This document shows positions 36,768 through 45,615 of a DNA stretch of 64,000 nucleotides, piece after piece. The notes beneath the pieces are model-generated. The model saw nothing but the letters and a program-made list of their open reading frames with translations, did no database searches and was not told where the DNA came from. The stretch comes from Thermogutta terrifontis. Lineage in GTDB: Bacteria > Planctomycetota > Planctomycetia > Pirellulales > Thermoguttaceae. The translations under genes and the position numbers were made by a program. The stretch lies in assembly GCF_002277955.1 (NCBI RefSeq), contig NZ_CP018477.1:3121206-3185205 (forward strand), read 5' to 3'. Numbering within the stretch: the stretch's first letter is position 1; the number at the start of each line of letters is the position of its first letter.

Positions 36768-39512
36768 ATGTCCGCCCTAGATGTTCGGCAACAGGAAACA
36801 CAGGAACGCCAGCCGACCAACGGACAATTGCCGGAAGGTGCTATTCCTCAACTGGCCAAGGACATCGATCCCGAAGAAACCCAGGAATGGCTGGACGCGC
36901 TGGAGTATGTGATTCGCAAGCACGGGGGCGAACGGGCGGTGTATCTGCTGGAACGCCTGAAAGAAAAAGCCTTCCGCAGCGGCGTGCCGTGGGTCTCTGC
37001 CGCCACGACGCCTTACATCAACACGATTCCTCCTGAACAGGAGCCCGAATACCCAGGCGACCGCGCAATCGAGCGGCGAATTAAGAGCATTATCCGCTGG
37101 AATGCCATGGCGATGGTCGTGCGGGCAAACCGGGTTAGCTCGGGAATCGGTGGTCACATCTCCACCTTCGCTTCGGCCGCTACGCTGTACGAAGTGGGGT
37201 TTAATCACTTTTTCCGCGGCAAGCAGGGGAATCATCCGCCAGATTTTGTGTACTTTCAGGGGCACGCCAGTCCGGGAATTTACGCGCGGGCATTTCTGGA
37301 AGGCCGAATCACTGAAAAACAACTGGAAAACTTTCGTCGCGAGCTGGCCGAGGGCGGCGGATTGAGCTCTTATCCTCATCCCTGGTTGATGCCCAATTTC
37401 TGGGAATTTCCGACCGTTTCCATGGGACTGGGGCCGATCATGGCGATTTACCAGGCGCGATTCAACCAGTACCTGGCTGACCGGGGGATCCTGCCCGAAG
37501 CCCGGGAATCGAAAGTCTGGTGCTTCTTGGGCGACGGCGAATGTGACGAACCGGAAACGTTGGGGGCGATCACCCTGGCGGGCCGGGAACGCCTGGACAA
37601 CCTCATTTTCGTGGTGAATTGCAATCTGCAACGTCTGGATGGCCCTGTTCGTGGGAACGGTAAAATCATCCAGGAGTTGGAAGGGGCCTTCCGCGGCGCC
37701 GGTTGGAACGTGATCAAGGTGATTTGGGGGTCCGATTGGGATCCGCTGCTGGCCAAGGACAAGGACGGGTTGCTTGTCCGTCGCATGAATGAGGTGGTGG
37801 ATGGCCAGTATCAGAAGTACACGGTCATGCCGGGGAGTTACATCCGCAAGCACTTCTTCGGCGTGGATCCCCGGCTGGAGGCCTTGGTGGCCGATCTGAC
37901 CGACGAGCAAATTCGCCGCCTCAAACGCGGCGGACACGATCCGGTCAAAGTTTATGCGGCATATAAAGCCGCCGTCGAGCACAAAGGTTCCCCCACGGTC
38001 ATTCTGGCCAAGACGATCAAGGGTTATGGGCTGGGAGAGGCTGGGGAAGGGCGAAACATCACCCATCAGCAGAAGAAACTGAACGAGGAAGAGCTCCGTC
38101 GGTTTCGGGAGCGATTCGACATCCCCATTCCGGATGATAAAGTGGCGGAGGCGCCTTTCTATCGTCCTCCCGAGGACAGCCCTGAGATTCAGTATCTCAA
38201 GGCCCGCCGCAAGGCCCTCGGCGGACCCGTGCCGAGTCGTCGTCAGCCGAAAGTCAAGTTGAAGCCACCCAAGTGGGAGGACTTTGCTGAGTTCTTTGCC
38301 GGAAGCGAAGGCCGCGAAGTTTCCACCACCATGGCATTTGTGCGGTTGCTTGCCCGTCTGATGCGGGACAAAAACATCGGTCGGTACATCGTTCCTATTG
38401 TCCCCGATGAAAGTCGCACCTTCGGAATGGAAGCGCTGTTCCGGCAGTTCGGCATTTACTCCCACGTGGGTCAGCTCTATGAACCTGTGGACTCCGACAC
38501 GGTGCTGTACTACCGCGAGGCGGTGGATGGGCAAATTCTGGAAGAAGGTATCACGGAAGCCGGGTCGATGGCGTCGTTCATCGCCGCCGGGACGGCACAT
38601 TCCACACACGGAATCAACATGATTCCGTTTTTCATCTTCTACTCCATGTTCGGGTTCCAGCGAATCGGGGATCTCATTTGGGCCGCCGGCGATATGCGAT
38701 GCCGGGGCTTTCTGATGGGAGGCACTTCCGGCCGGACGACGCTCGCCGGAGAAGGCCTCCAGCACCAGGATGGCAACAGCCATCTGTATGCCCTGGCTTA
38801 CCCCACCTGCCAGGCTTACGACCCCTGTTACGCGTACGAAATGGCGGTCATCGTGCTCGATGGCATTCGCCGAATGTACTACGAGGAAGAAGACATCTTC
38901 TATTACATCACGCTCATGAACGAAAACTACGAGATGCCGATCCTGCCCATGGGTTCCACGGAAGGAATCTGCAAGGGCATGTACCGGCTCTCCGTGCGTG
39001 ATTTGGGCCCCGACCGTCCCAGCGTGGACCTCATGGCCAGCGGGGCCATACTGCGAGAGGCCCTTCGGGCACAGGAAATTCTGGATCAAAAATTCGCCGT
39101 TTCCAGCCGGGTCTTCAGCGTGACAAGTTGGAAACGTCTCCTGGAAGATGCCCGGGAGGTCGATCGCTACAACCGGCTCCACCCCGAATCCGCCCCTCGG
39201 GTCCCCTATGTGCAGCAGGTGCTGGAGGGCTCCCAGGGAACGGTCGTCGCGGCTTCAGACTACGTATCGGCCGTGCCGCTCACTCTTGCCCGATGGATTC
39301 CCGGCGATTACGTCGCGCTGGGGACGGACGGCTTTGGTCGGAGCGAAGCCCGCCGAGAACTCCGCCGTTTCTTCGAGGTCGATGCCGAAAATATCGCGCT
39401 GGCCGCACTCACGTCCCTGGCGGAACGGGGACTTTATCCGAAAGACCGCCTCGCGTCAGCCATCAGAGAACTGGGGCTGGACCCGGAAAAGCCCGTGCCC
39501 TGGAAAGTTTGA
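36768..39512 (+). CDS. aceE: Pyruvate dehydrogenase E1 component, homodimeric
   Basis: A 914-residue thiamine-diphosphate enzyme that decarboxylates pyruvate and acetylates the lipoyl group of E2. N-terminal segments match AceE ([41 protein letters not shown]). The ThDP motif is GDGECDEPE...NLIFVVNCN, with [15 protein letters not shown] after it; the transketolase-like middle domain has [13 protein letters not shown]. Length is slightly above the E. coli enzyme because of an N-terminal extension. AAGGAG nine bases before the ATG fixes the start. E2 and E3 genes are not adjacent, so the complex is assembled from separate loci. Confidence 0.96.
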   Translation: MSALDVRQQETQERQPTNGQLPEGAIPQLAKDIDPEETQEWLDALEYVIRKHGGERAVYLLERLKEKAFRSGVPWVSAATTPYINTIPPEQEPEYPGDRAIERRIKSIIRWNAMAMVVRANRVSSGIGGHISTFASAATLYEVGFNHFFRGKQGNHPPDFVYFQGHASPGIYARAFLEGRITEKQLENFRRELAEGGGLSSYPHPWLMPNFWEFPTVSMGLGPIMAIYQARFNQYLADRGILPEARESKVWCFLGDGECDEPETLGAITLAGRERLDNLIFVVNCNLQRLDGPVRGNGKIIQELEGAFRGAGWNVIKVIWGSDWDPLLAKDKDGLLVRRMNEVVDGQYQKYTVMPGSYIRKHFFGVDPRLEALVADLTDEQIRRLKRGGHDPVKVYAAYKAAVEHKGSPTVILAKTIKGYGLGEAGEGRNITHQQKKLNEEELRRFRERFDIPIPDDKVAEAPFYRPPEDSPEIQYLKARRKALGGPVPSRRQPKVKLKPPKWEDFAEFFAGSEGREVSTTMAFVRLLARLMRDKNIGRYIVPIVPDESRTFGMEALFRQFGIYSHVGQLYEPVDSDTVLYYREAVDGQILEEGITEAGSMASFIAAGTAHSTHGINMIPFFIFYSMFGFQRIGDLIWAAGDMRCRGFLMGGTSGRTTLAGEGLQHQDGNSHLYALAYPTCQAYDPCYAYEMAVIVLDGIRRMYYEEEDIFYYITLMNENYEMPILPMGSTEGICKGMYRLSVRDLGPDRPSVDLMASGAILREALRAQEILDQKFAVSSRVFSVTSWKRLLEDAREVDRYNRLHPESAPRVPYVQQVLEGSQGTVVAASDYVSAVPLTLARWIPGDYVALGTDGFGRSEARRELRRFFEVDAENIALAALTSLAERGLYPKDRLASAIRELGLDPEKPVPWKV

Positions 39513-39553
39513 GTATTCGCTCAGGTGCTCCAACGGGCACGTGATAAGGCACC

Positions 39554-40618
39554 TCAAGCCACGCTCGTGTCGCGGGCGTGAGCATTGTTGTGTTCCACGA
39601 TGCGCTCGAATCGACCGAAGATCATGCGGCCGGCGCTCGTCTGAAGCACGCTGGTCACATTGAGAACCACGGTTTTCCCGACGTATTCCCGACCGTCTTC
39701 CACCACCACCATCGTCCCGTCGTCGAGATAGCCGACGCCCTGGTGTTCCTCTTCTCCCGGCTTGACCAGGCGGACCTGGATCTGCTCGCCGGGGAGGAAT
39801 CGCGGCTTGAGGGCGTTGGCCAGGTCGTTGATATTGATCACCCGAACGCCGTGGACCCGAGCTACCTTGTTGAGGTTGTAGTCGTTCGTGACCAGTCGCC
39901 CTTCCAGATGTTTGGCCAGAGTGACCAGCTTGACATCCACGGATTGTCCGGCAAACTCGGGGAGGTCCCGGTCCCAGATGGTGAGTTCCACGTCGGGATT
40001 ATTGCGGAGACGGTGGAGAATATCGAGCCCCCGTCGCCCCCTTGCCCGCTTGGAGCGATCGGCGCTATCGGCGACGGCCTGCAGTTCATTAATGACGAAT
40101 CGGGGAATCACCAGTCGGCTGTCGAAGAGATTGGTTTCCACCAGATCGGCAATGCGGCCGTCGATAATGACGCTGGTGTCCAGGATGTACGGTCGGCGTC
40201 CCTTGACCTCCTTGGTGAACTCGACGTAGGGGATGATGAATCGGAAATCGTCTTTGGTCTGAAATAGGAAGCTGATGCACACATAACAGAGGACCGCTGC
40301 CAGGATCAGCTGCACTACGTTCCGCACCCGCTCCTCGGTTTGGAGGCTTTCGAAGACGGGGGTCAGTGCCAGCCCCGCCACGTAACTGAGGAAAAGCCCC
40401 ACGATCAAACCGAAGTAAACGGAGCTGATAATCTCCAGCGGTTTGCGCGGGATCAGAATGTCCAGCAGGATAACCGCCCCGCCAATGGCCATGATCCCCA
40501 GCACAATCAACCAGGCTGTCCACTGAAGGTCCTGGGGATACAGACCGGCCTTCACAACGATCACCGCCACACCCGCCAGAACAATAAGGAAGGTGAGGCG
40601 CAAAAAAGTGAGAACCAT
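39554..40618 (-). CDS. PIN-TRAM domain membrane protein (YacL-like)
   Basis: A 354-residue integral membrane protein. Four N-terminal transmembrane helices (about residues 3-22, 30-54, 60-85, 95-120) are followed by a PIN domain (about 140-260) with acidic metal ligands in LDTSVIIDGRI and TNDYNLNKVA, and a C-terminal TRAM domain (about 275-345, PGEQIQVRLVKPGEEEHQGVGY). PIN domains are usually RNases and TRAM binds RNA, so an envelope-tethered ribonuclease is likely. The ATG at 40618 is supported by GAGGG seven bases upstream; frame continues further but without membrane-protein character. Confidence 0.9.
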   Translation of the reverse strand: MVLTFLRLTFLIVLAGVAVIVVKAGLYPQDLQWTAWLIVLGIMAIGGAVILLDILIPRKPLEIISSVYFGLIVGLFLSYVAGLALTPVFESLQTEERVRNVVQLILAAVLCYVCISFLFQTKDDFRFIIPYVEFTKEVKGRRPYILDTSVIIDGRIADLVETNLFDSRLVIPRFVINELQAVADSADRSKRARGRRGLDILHRLRNNPDVELTIWDRDLPEFAGQSVDVKLVTLAKHLEGRLVTNDYNLNKVARVHGVRVININDLANALKPRFLPGEQIQVRLVKPGEEEHQGVGYLDDGTMVVVEDGREYVGKTVVLNVTSVLQTSAGRMIFGRFERIVEHNNAHARDTSVA

Positions 40619-41670
40619 GCTGGTGCCCTCTCTGTTACCGAATGTGCAACCTTGAAGCCATACAGAAGGATAGGTTACAGACCCATGAGGATGCCGACGA
40701 CATATCCCCCGTCCAGGGTAACGCTTTTTTTTTGAGTTCGCCGGCCTCCCCGGGCGTTCGCCCTCGGCTGCCGCCTCCCTGGGCTCGAATGTTCCTTCGT
40801 CGATTCTAGCCGAAACGAGAGCCATCATAAAGCCTTTTCGCATCCGGGAAAGCCGGTGGCTCTGGTTTCATCATGGCCAACTCGCTGGATCGCGAAGGTC
40901 AGTGAATTTGGGAATGGTTTGGAAAGTTTATTTCCCGCAAGGGGAAATAGCCGTTTGTCGCGGGGAACCCTCCCGCCGTGCCCGGGGAAACCTCGTGGCT
41001 CATCCATCCCTGACGACATTGCTATGACGAGTAGCGCCGTCATAGGGCCGAAGGATCGCGCCCGTCCCGCCCGTTCCCAGCCGCAGCACCAACCCGTTAA
41101 CAGGACCTTCGTTGCCCAAGCAAGGTTCATCATCGGTTAACTGTATTTCGGTTTCAGTTTGCTTAAATTTTGCAACTGGTTCGGGCTGAGAAATTGTCGA
41201 TCCCAGCCCTTGCTTGGCGGCCGAAGCTGAGTAGAATGAGGCGGCAAATCCAACAGGCAATTATGGATCTATTTCGAGGTCTTTAAGGCTTCCAACCTTC
41301 ACTAGCCACATCCAAGCATTCAGCACAAGACAATACTCTCCCAACCAGACGAATAAACTCCGGCTTACGCCCGGTTACCAAGAATCCCGCCCTTGCGTTC
41401 CGACGATGATTGCCTCGCGGCGCAGAACAGATCTCAGGCACAGCAGGCAAACAGACAGCGGTTTCCTCGCTGTCTTTCACGAGGGAAGTGTTTCAACCCA
41501 AGTGTCCACTCGCCATTTCTCGCCGATGGTCTTGGGTGAGAGTTGTGCGAAATCCAGCATTGCGGCGTTTATTTACGAGAAATGTGCCCGATGCCCGTGT
41601 CCCGACATTCAAGGATAGGCGGAGGGTTTGAGTTGACAGTTGAGCAGGTCTTATTTGGGGGAGCGAAACG
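40619..41670. other. Long intergenic region upstream of the DUF1501 operon
   Basis: 1,052 bp with no supported gene. Small frames at 41000-41260 (minus), 41283-41480 (minus) and 41406-41631 (plus) have no recognisable family or ribosome site. A run of nine T at 40727-40735 and AT-richer DNA near 41140-41270 stand out. It may hold the operon promoter or a decayed gene. No hairpin repeat module is present. Confidence 0.4.
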
Positions 41671-42999
41671 ATGGCTCACACCAATTGCCGCGGTAACACA
41701 TTCTTCCAGGGCAATCGTCGGGAATTTCTCACCGTGGGGGCCCTCGGTTTCCTGGGTCTGACGCTCGGTGACCTCTTGCGTCTGGAGGCTGCCAAAGCAC
41801 AGGAGGGGAGTGCTTCAGCAGATCCAACGTTCGGCAAAGCCAAGGGGTTGATCCACATCTTTCTTCCTGGCGGAATGGCTCAGCAGGAGTCTTTTGACCC
41901 CAAGCCCTATGCCCCCCTGGAATACCGTGGCTCCTTTGGGACTGTGAAAACCAACACGGGAGAATTGTTCTCGGAAAACTTCCCAAAACTCGCCCAGGTG
42001 GCTGATAAGTTCACGGTCATCCGCTCCATGAGCCACGGCGAAGCGGCGCATGAGCGCGGCACGCACAACATGTTCACGGGGTATCGACCCAGTCCCGCCG
42101 TGACATATCCCAGTCTTGGCAGTATTGTCAGCCATGAGCTGGGGCCACGGGAATCGCTGCCTCCCTATGTGTGCATTCCCAATGAACCTAACCCCTATGC
42201 CGGGCCGGGTTATCTCAGTTCGGCGTATGGTCCGTTTTCACTGGGGGCCGATCCGGCGGGAAGAGGTTTTCGGGTTCGCGACCTGAGTCTTCCCCCAGGA
42301 GTGGACGAGCAGCGATTTGCACGGCGTCGTACCCTCTTGGAAGCGGTCAACGCCCACTTTGCCTCGCTGGAAAAGGCGGACGCCATTCAGGCGATGGACT
42401 CATTTTACTACCGGGCATATGAAATGCTCAGTTCTGCGAAGGCCCGGGAGGCGTTTAATCTGGATGCGGAGTCCCCCCAAATCCGCGAACGGTACGGTTA
42501 TACCCAGGCTGGGCAGCGGTTTCTGCTGGCACGGCGCTTGATCGCCGCCGGTGTCCGCGTTGTCACAGTCACCTACGGCGGATGGGATTTCCACGAGCAG
42601 ATCGTGCCGGGCACGAAGCGGCTCGCTCCCGCTCTCGATCAGGCCCTGGCGGCTTTGTTCTCGGACCTTGACGCCTCAGGGCTTCTGGATGAAACCATCG
42701 TGATGGTTTCCACAGAATTTGGACGAACTCCCAAAGTCAATGGAACGGCAGGGCGCGATCACTGGCCCAAGGTCTTCAGCATTCTCCTTGCCGGAGGCGG
42801 CGTGACCCGCGGCCAGATTTTTGGTAGCTCGGATGCCACGGCGTCCGAACCGGCCAGCGAGCCCATCGGGCCGGAGGACCTTTTTGCCACGATTTACCAT
42901 CTGCTGGGGGTGGACTACGAGAAGCGCTTGATCGGCCCGGGCAATCGGCCGCTCAACATCGTCCGCGATGGCCGGGTTCGCCGGGGCCTGATTGCCTGA
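41671..42999 (+). CDS. Exported DUF1501 protein
   Basis: A 442-residue protein of the DUF1501 family, which has an alkaline-phosphatase/sulfatase-like fold. A twin-arginine signal (NRREFLTVGALGFLGLTLG, Arg16-Arg17) predicts Tat export of a folded, probably metal-bearing protein. Landmarks are HIFLPGGMAQQESFDPKP, RSMSHGEAAHERGTHNM and VSTEFGRTPKVNGTAGRDHWP, the last holding conserved metal-type residues. Function is unknown. GGGGGAG precedes the ATG. It opens a same-strand cluster with the PPC, DUF1549/DUF1553 and cytochrome-WD40 genes, a grouping repeated in planctomycetes. Confidence 0.92.
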   Translation: MAHTNCRGNTFFQGNRREFLTVGALGFLGLTLGDLLRLEAAKAQEGSASADPTFGKAKGLIHIFLPGGMAQQESFDPKPYAPLEYRGSFGTVKTNTGELFSENFPKLAQVADKFTVIRSMSHGEAAHERGTHNMFTGYRPSPAVTYPSLGSIVSHELGPRESLPPYVCIPNEPNPYAGPGYLSSAYGPFSLGADPAGRGFRVRDLSLPPGVDEQRFARRRTLLEAVNAHFASLEKADAIQAMDSFYYRAYEMLSSAKAREAFNLDAESPQIRERYGYTQAGQRFLLARRLIAAGVRVVTVTYGGWDFHEQIVPGTKRLAPALDQALAALFSDLDASGLLDETIVMVSTEFGRTPKVNGTAGRDHWPKVFSILLAGGGVTRGQIFGSSDATASEPASEPIGPEDLFATIYHLLGVDYEKRLIGPGNRPLNIVRDGRVRRGLIA

Positions 43000-43053
43000 T
43001 GACCCTGCCCTCCAACGCTCGCGTTGCTGTCTACGAGTTGGGATTACCTCGCC

Positions 43054-45585
43054 ATGAAGCGGAACAATCGCTCATTTGCCTGGGAAAAAACTCTTGCGGG
43101 GTCTCGCCCGATCCCGAACGTCCCCCGACGGAGACACGGGAGTTGTCTTGTTAGGAGTAAGAATGGCCCGGGGCCGATCGTGCGTCTGTTCGGGTTTGCC
43201 TGGCTGGGAGTTGTGCTGAGCGTGATTTTCTCCGGAGTTGCGTGGGCGGCCGACCCGGTGATCACGCGTGTGAGTCCAATCAGCGCCCAGCAGGGGACGG
43301 AGATTGAGTTGACGATTACAGGCTCCCGTCTGGCTGATGCGGCGGAGCTTCTCTTCACGGGTCCTGGCTTGTCGGTGCGGGAAATCACGACAAAGGCGGG
43401 CGACCGCCTGGTGGCGAAGGTGGCCGTTGCTCCCGATTGCCCGGTTGGAGAGCACGGCCTCCGCGTGCGTACAGCCACCGGAATTTCAAACCTCATCACT
43501 TTCCACGTGGGACTGCTTCCGGAAATCGATGAGCAAGAGCCCAACAACGATTTCCACAATCCCCAGGTTATCCCCCTGAATACAACCGTCCGAGGAGTTG
43601 TTGAGAACGAGGATGTGGATTACTTTGCCGTAGAACTCAAGGCCGGGCAGCGACTATCGGTGGAAGTTGAGGGAATGCGACTGGGAAAATCCTTCTTTGA
43701 TCCCGCGGTGGCCATCCTGGATTCTAAGCGTTTTGTGCTGGCTACTGCGGATGATACGGCTTTCGGTGGTCAGGACGCCGTTTGTGCGGCCGTCGCGCCG
43801 GCGGATGGTCGGTACATCGTGCAGGTTCGGGAAAGTGCCTTTGGCGGATCCGGAGATTCTTTCTACCGGCTCCACGTGGGCACGTTTCCACGACCTCTGG
43901 CGGCATTTCCACTGGGCGGTGCGGCTGGTCAAACTCTAAAAGTGCGCTGGGTCGGTGACCCGCTCGGTCCTTGGGAGGAGGATCTGACGCTTCCCACCCA
44001 GCCTGCAGACCGGTGGCCGATATTGGCCCACCGGGATGGTCAGGCAGCCCCAACACCCAACTGGATGAGGGTGAGTGCGAGCGGTCCCGAAACCGCGGAA
44101 GTTGAGCCCAACGACGTTCCGGCACAGGCCACGCCAGCGACTGCGCCAGGGGCGTGCAACGGCGTGCTGGAACGGCCGGATGATCGGGACTTCTTTCGTT
44201 TCTCGGCCAAAAAAGGCCAGGCTTATGAGATCCGCCTCCTCGCCCGGCAGTTGCGGACCCCTGTGGACAGCGTCTTGACCGTACATGCGGCGGACGGTCG
44301 GCAGCTGGCGGCCAATGATGATGCAGGTAGTCCGGACAGCATCATCCGGTGGACGGCTCCCGACGATGGTGAGTATCTGGTTGGGGTCCGTGATCACCTT
44401 AAAGCCGGCGGACCCGAGTATGTTTATCGCCTCGAGGTCACACCCGTTCAACCGAAGTTGCGGCTGAGTCTGCCCGAGCGGCAACAATTCCGTGACATCG
44501 TGGCAGCGGTCCCGCGAGGGAATCGCTACGCTTTCCTGGTCTCGGTCGCGCGCGAGGATTTTGACGGCCCAGTGGACCTGCGCTTTGAAGACCTGCCTCC
44601 AGGGATCAGTGTGGAAACATTTCCCATTCCGCCAGGTCAGTCAGTCGTGCCCGTCATCCTCACTGCCGCGGCCGAAGCCCCGCTGGAAGGACGGTGGGTC
44701 AGTGTCAGAGGTGTTTCCAAGATCGGTGAGCAGGAGATTGTGGGAGAACTGCTGCAGCGGACTTCTCTTGTTCGCGGCCAGAACAATCGCGAGTACTGGA
44801 ACTTTTATTCACACCGCCTGGCAACGGCGGTGACCGAAGCCGTGCCGTTCCGGGTGACGATTCAACAGCCCAAGGTACCGCTCGTTCAGGGGGGAACGAT
44901 GGAACTCGTCATCAAAGCGGAACGGGATGCGGGATTCGACGGACCGATCACCGTGGCGATGCTGAACTTATCGCCGGGTGTGTCCGCGCCCACCTCGGTG
45001 ACGATTGCGCAGGGAGCCCAGGAGGTCCGGATGCCGCTCACCGCCAATGGGCAGGCAGCCCTGGGGACCTGGAAAATCGTAGCCCTTGCGTCCGCCGATC
45101 TTGGCGGGACGGTTGAGGTGGCCACGCCTCCCGCCGATCTGACGGTCGCCGCGCCATTTGTGGCGATGACCTTCCCGCAGGTTTCCCTGGATCAGGGACA
45201 GTCAGGAAACTGGCAGGCGCAGGTCGAGGTTCGCACCAAGTTTAACGGGAACGCTCAGGTGGAGCTGCTCGGACTTCCTTCCGGCATAAGCTCGGAGCCG
45301 CAGACGATCACAGCCGACACCCAGCAGTGCACGTTCCCCCTGCGAACAGAACCTACTGCCCCGGTGGGACTTCACAAATCGCTCGTGGTGAAGGTGACGA
45401 TCATCCAGGACGGCGAGCCCATCGTCCACCTGTTGTCGGCCGGGGAACTGCGGATCCAGAAACCGCGGCCAGCCCAGGTGGCGCAGGCCGCTCCACCTCC
45501 CCCGCCTCCCCAACCGACGGAAAGACCGCTCAGCCGACTGGAGCAACTCCGGCAGCAGCGTCAGAATCAAACGGCCACGCCGTAA
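43054..45585 (+). CDS. Secreted PPC / IPT-like multi-domain protein
   Basis: An 843-residue exported protein. A hydrophobic signal (VRLFGFAWLGVVLSVIFSGVAWA) lies about residues 43-65, unusually far from the ATG at 43054; the GTG at 43180 gives a normal signal and may be the real start. Domains: an IPT/TIG-like Ig fold (ITRVSPISAQQGTEIELTITG), two PPC-type beta-sandwiches marked by DEQEPNND...VDYFAVELKAGQRLSVEVEG and VEPNDVPAQATPAT...DRDFFRFSAKKGQAYEIRL, then several Ig-like domains and a Pro/Gln-rich tail. It is likely a binding or scaffold protein for the cluster. DUF1549/DUF1553 follows 30 bp downstream. Confidence 0.87.
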   Translation: MKRNNRSFAWEKTLAGSRPIPNVPRRRHGSCLVRSKNGPGPIVRLFGFAWLGVVLSVIFSGVAWAADPVITRVSPISAQQGTEIELTITGSRLADAAELLFTGPGLSVREITTKAGDRLVAKVAVAPDCPVGEHGLRVRTATGISNLITFHVGLLPEIDEQEPNNDFHNPQVIPLNTTVRGVVENEDVDYFAVELKAGQRLSVEVEGMRLGKSFFDPAVAILDSKRFVLATADDTAFGGQDAVCAAVAPADGRYIVQVRESAFGGSGDSFYRLHVGTFPRPLAAFPLGGAAGQTLKVRWVGDPLGPWEEDLTLPTQPADRWPILAHRDGQAAPTPNWMRVSASGPETAEVEPNDVPAQATPATAPGACNGVLERPDDRDFFRFSAKKGQAYEIRLLARQLRTPVDSVLTVHAADGRQLAANDDAGSPDSIIRWTAPDDGEYLVGVRDHLKAGGPEYVYRLEVTPVQPKLRLSLPERQQFRDIVAAVPRGNRYAFLVSVAREDFDGPVDLRFEDLPPGISVETFPIPPGQSVVPVILTAAAEAPLEGRWVSVRGVSKIGEQEIVGELLQRTSLVRGQNNREYWNFYSHRLATAVTEAVPFRVTIQQPKVPLVQGGTMELVIKAERDAGFDGPITVAMLNLSPGVSAPTSVTIAQGAQEVRMPLTANGQAALGTWKIVALASADLGGTVEVATPPADLTVAAPFVAMTFPQVSLDQGQSGNWQAQVEVRTKFNGNAQVELLGLPSGISSEPQTITADTQQCTFPLRTEPTAPVGLHKSLVVKVTIIQDGEPIVHLLSAGELRIQKPRPAQVAQAAPPPPPPQPTERPLSRLEQLRQQRQNQTATP

Positions 45586-45615
45586 ACCTTCCTATTTCAG
45601 GAGGGCCTTCAAGCC

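Noticed and set aside
36777-39182. Very long minus-strand open frame (801 codons)
   Set aside because: It lies antisense to aceE, which has strong motifs and a ribosome site; the antisense frame is a by-product of GC-rich codon use.
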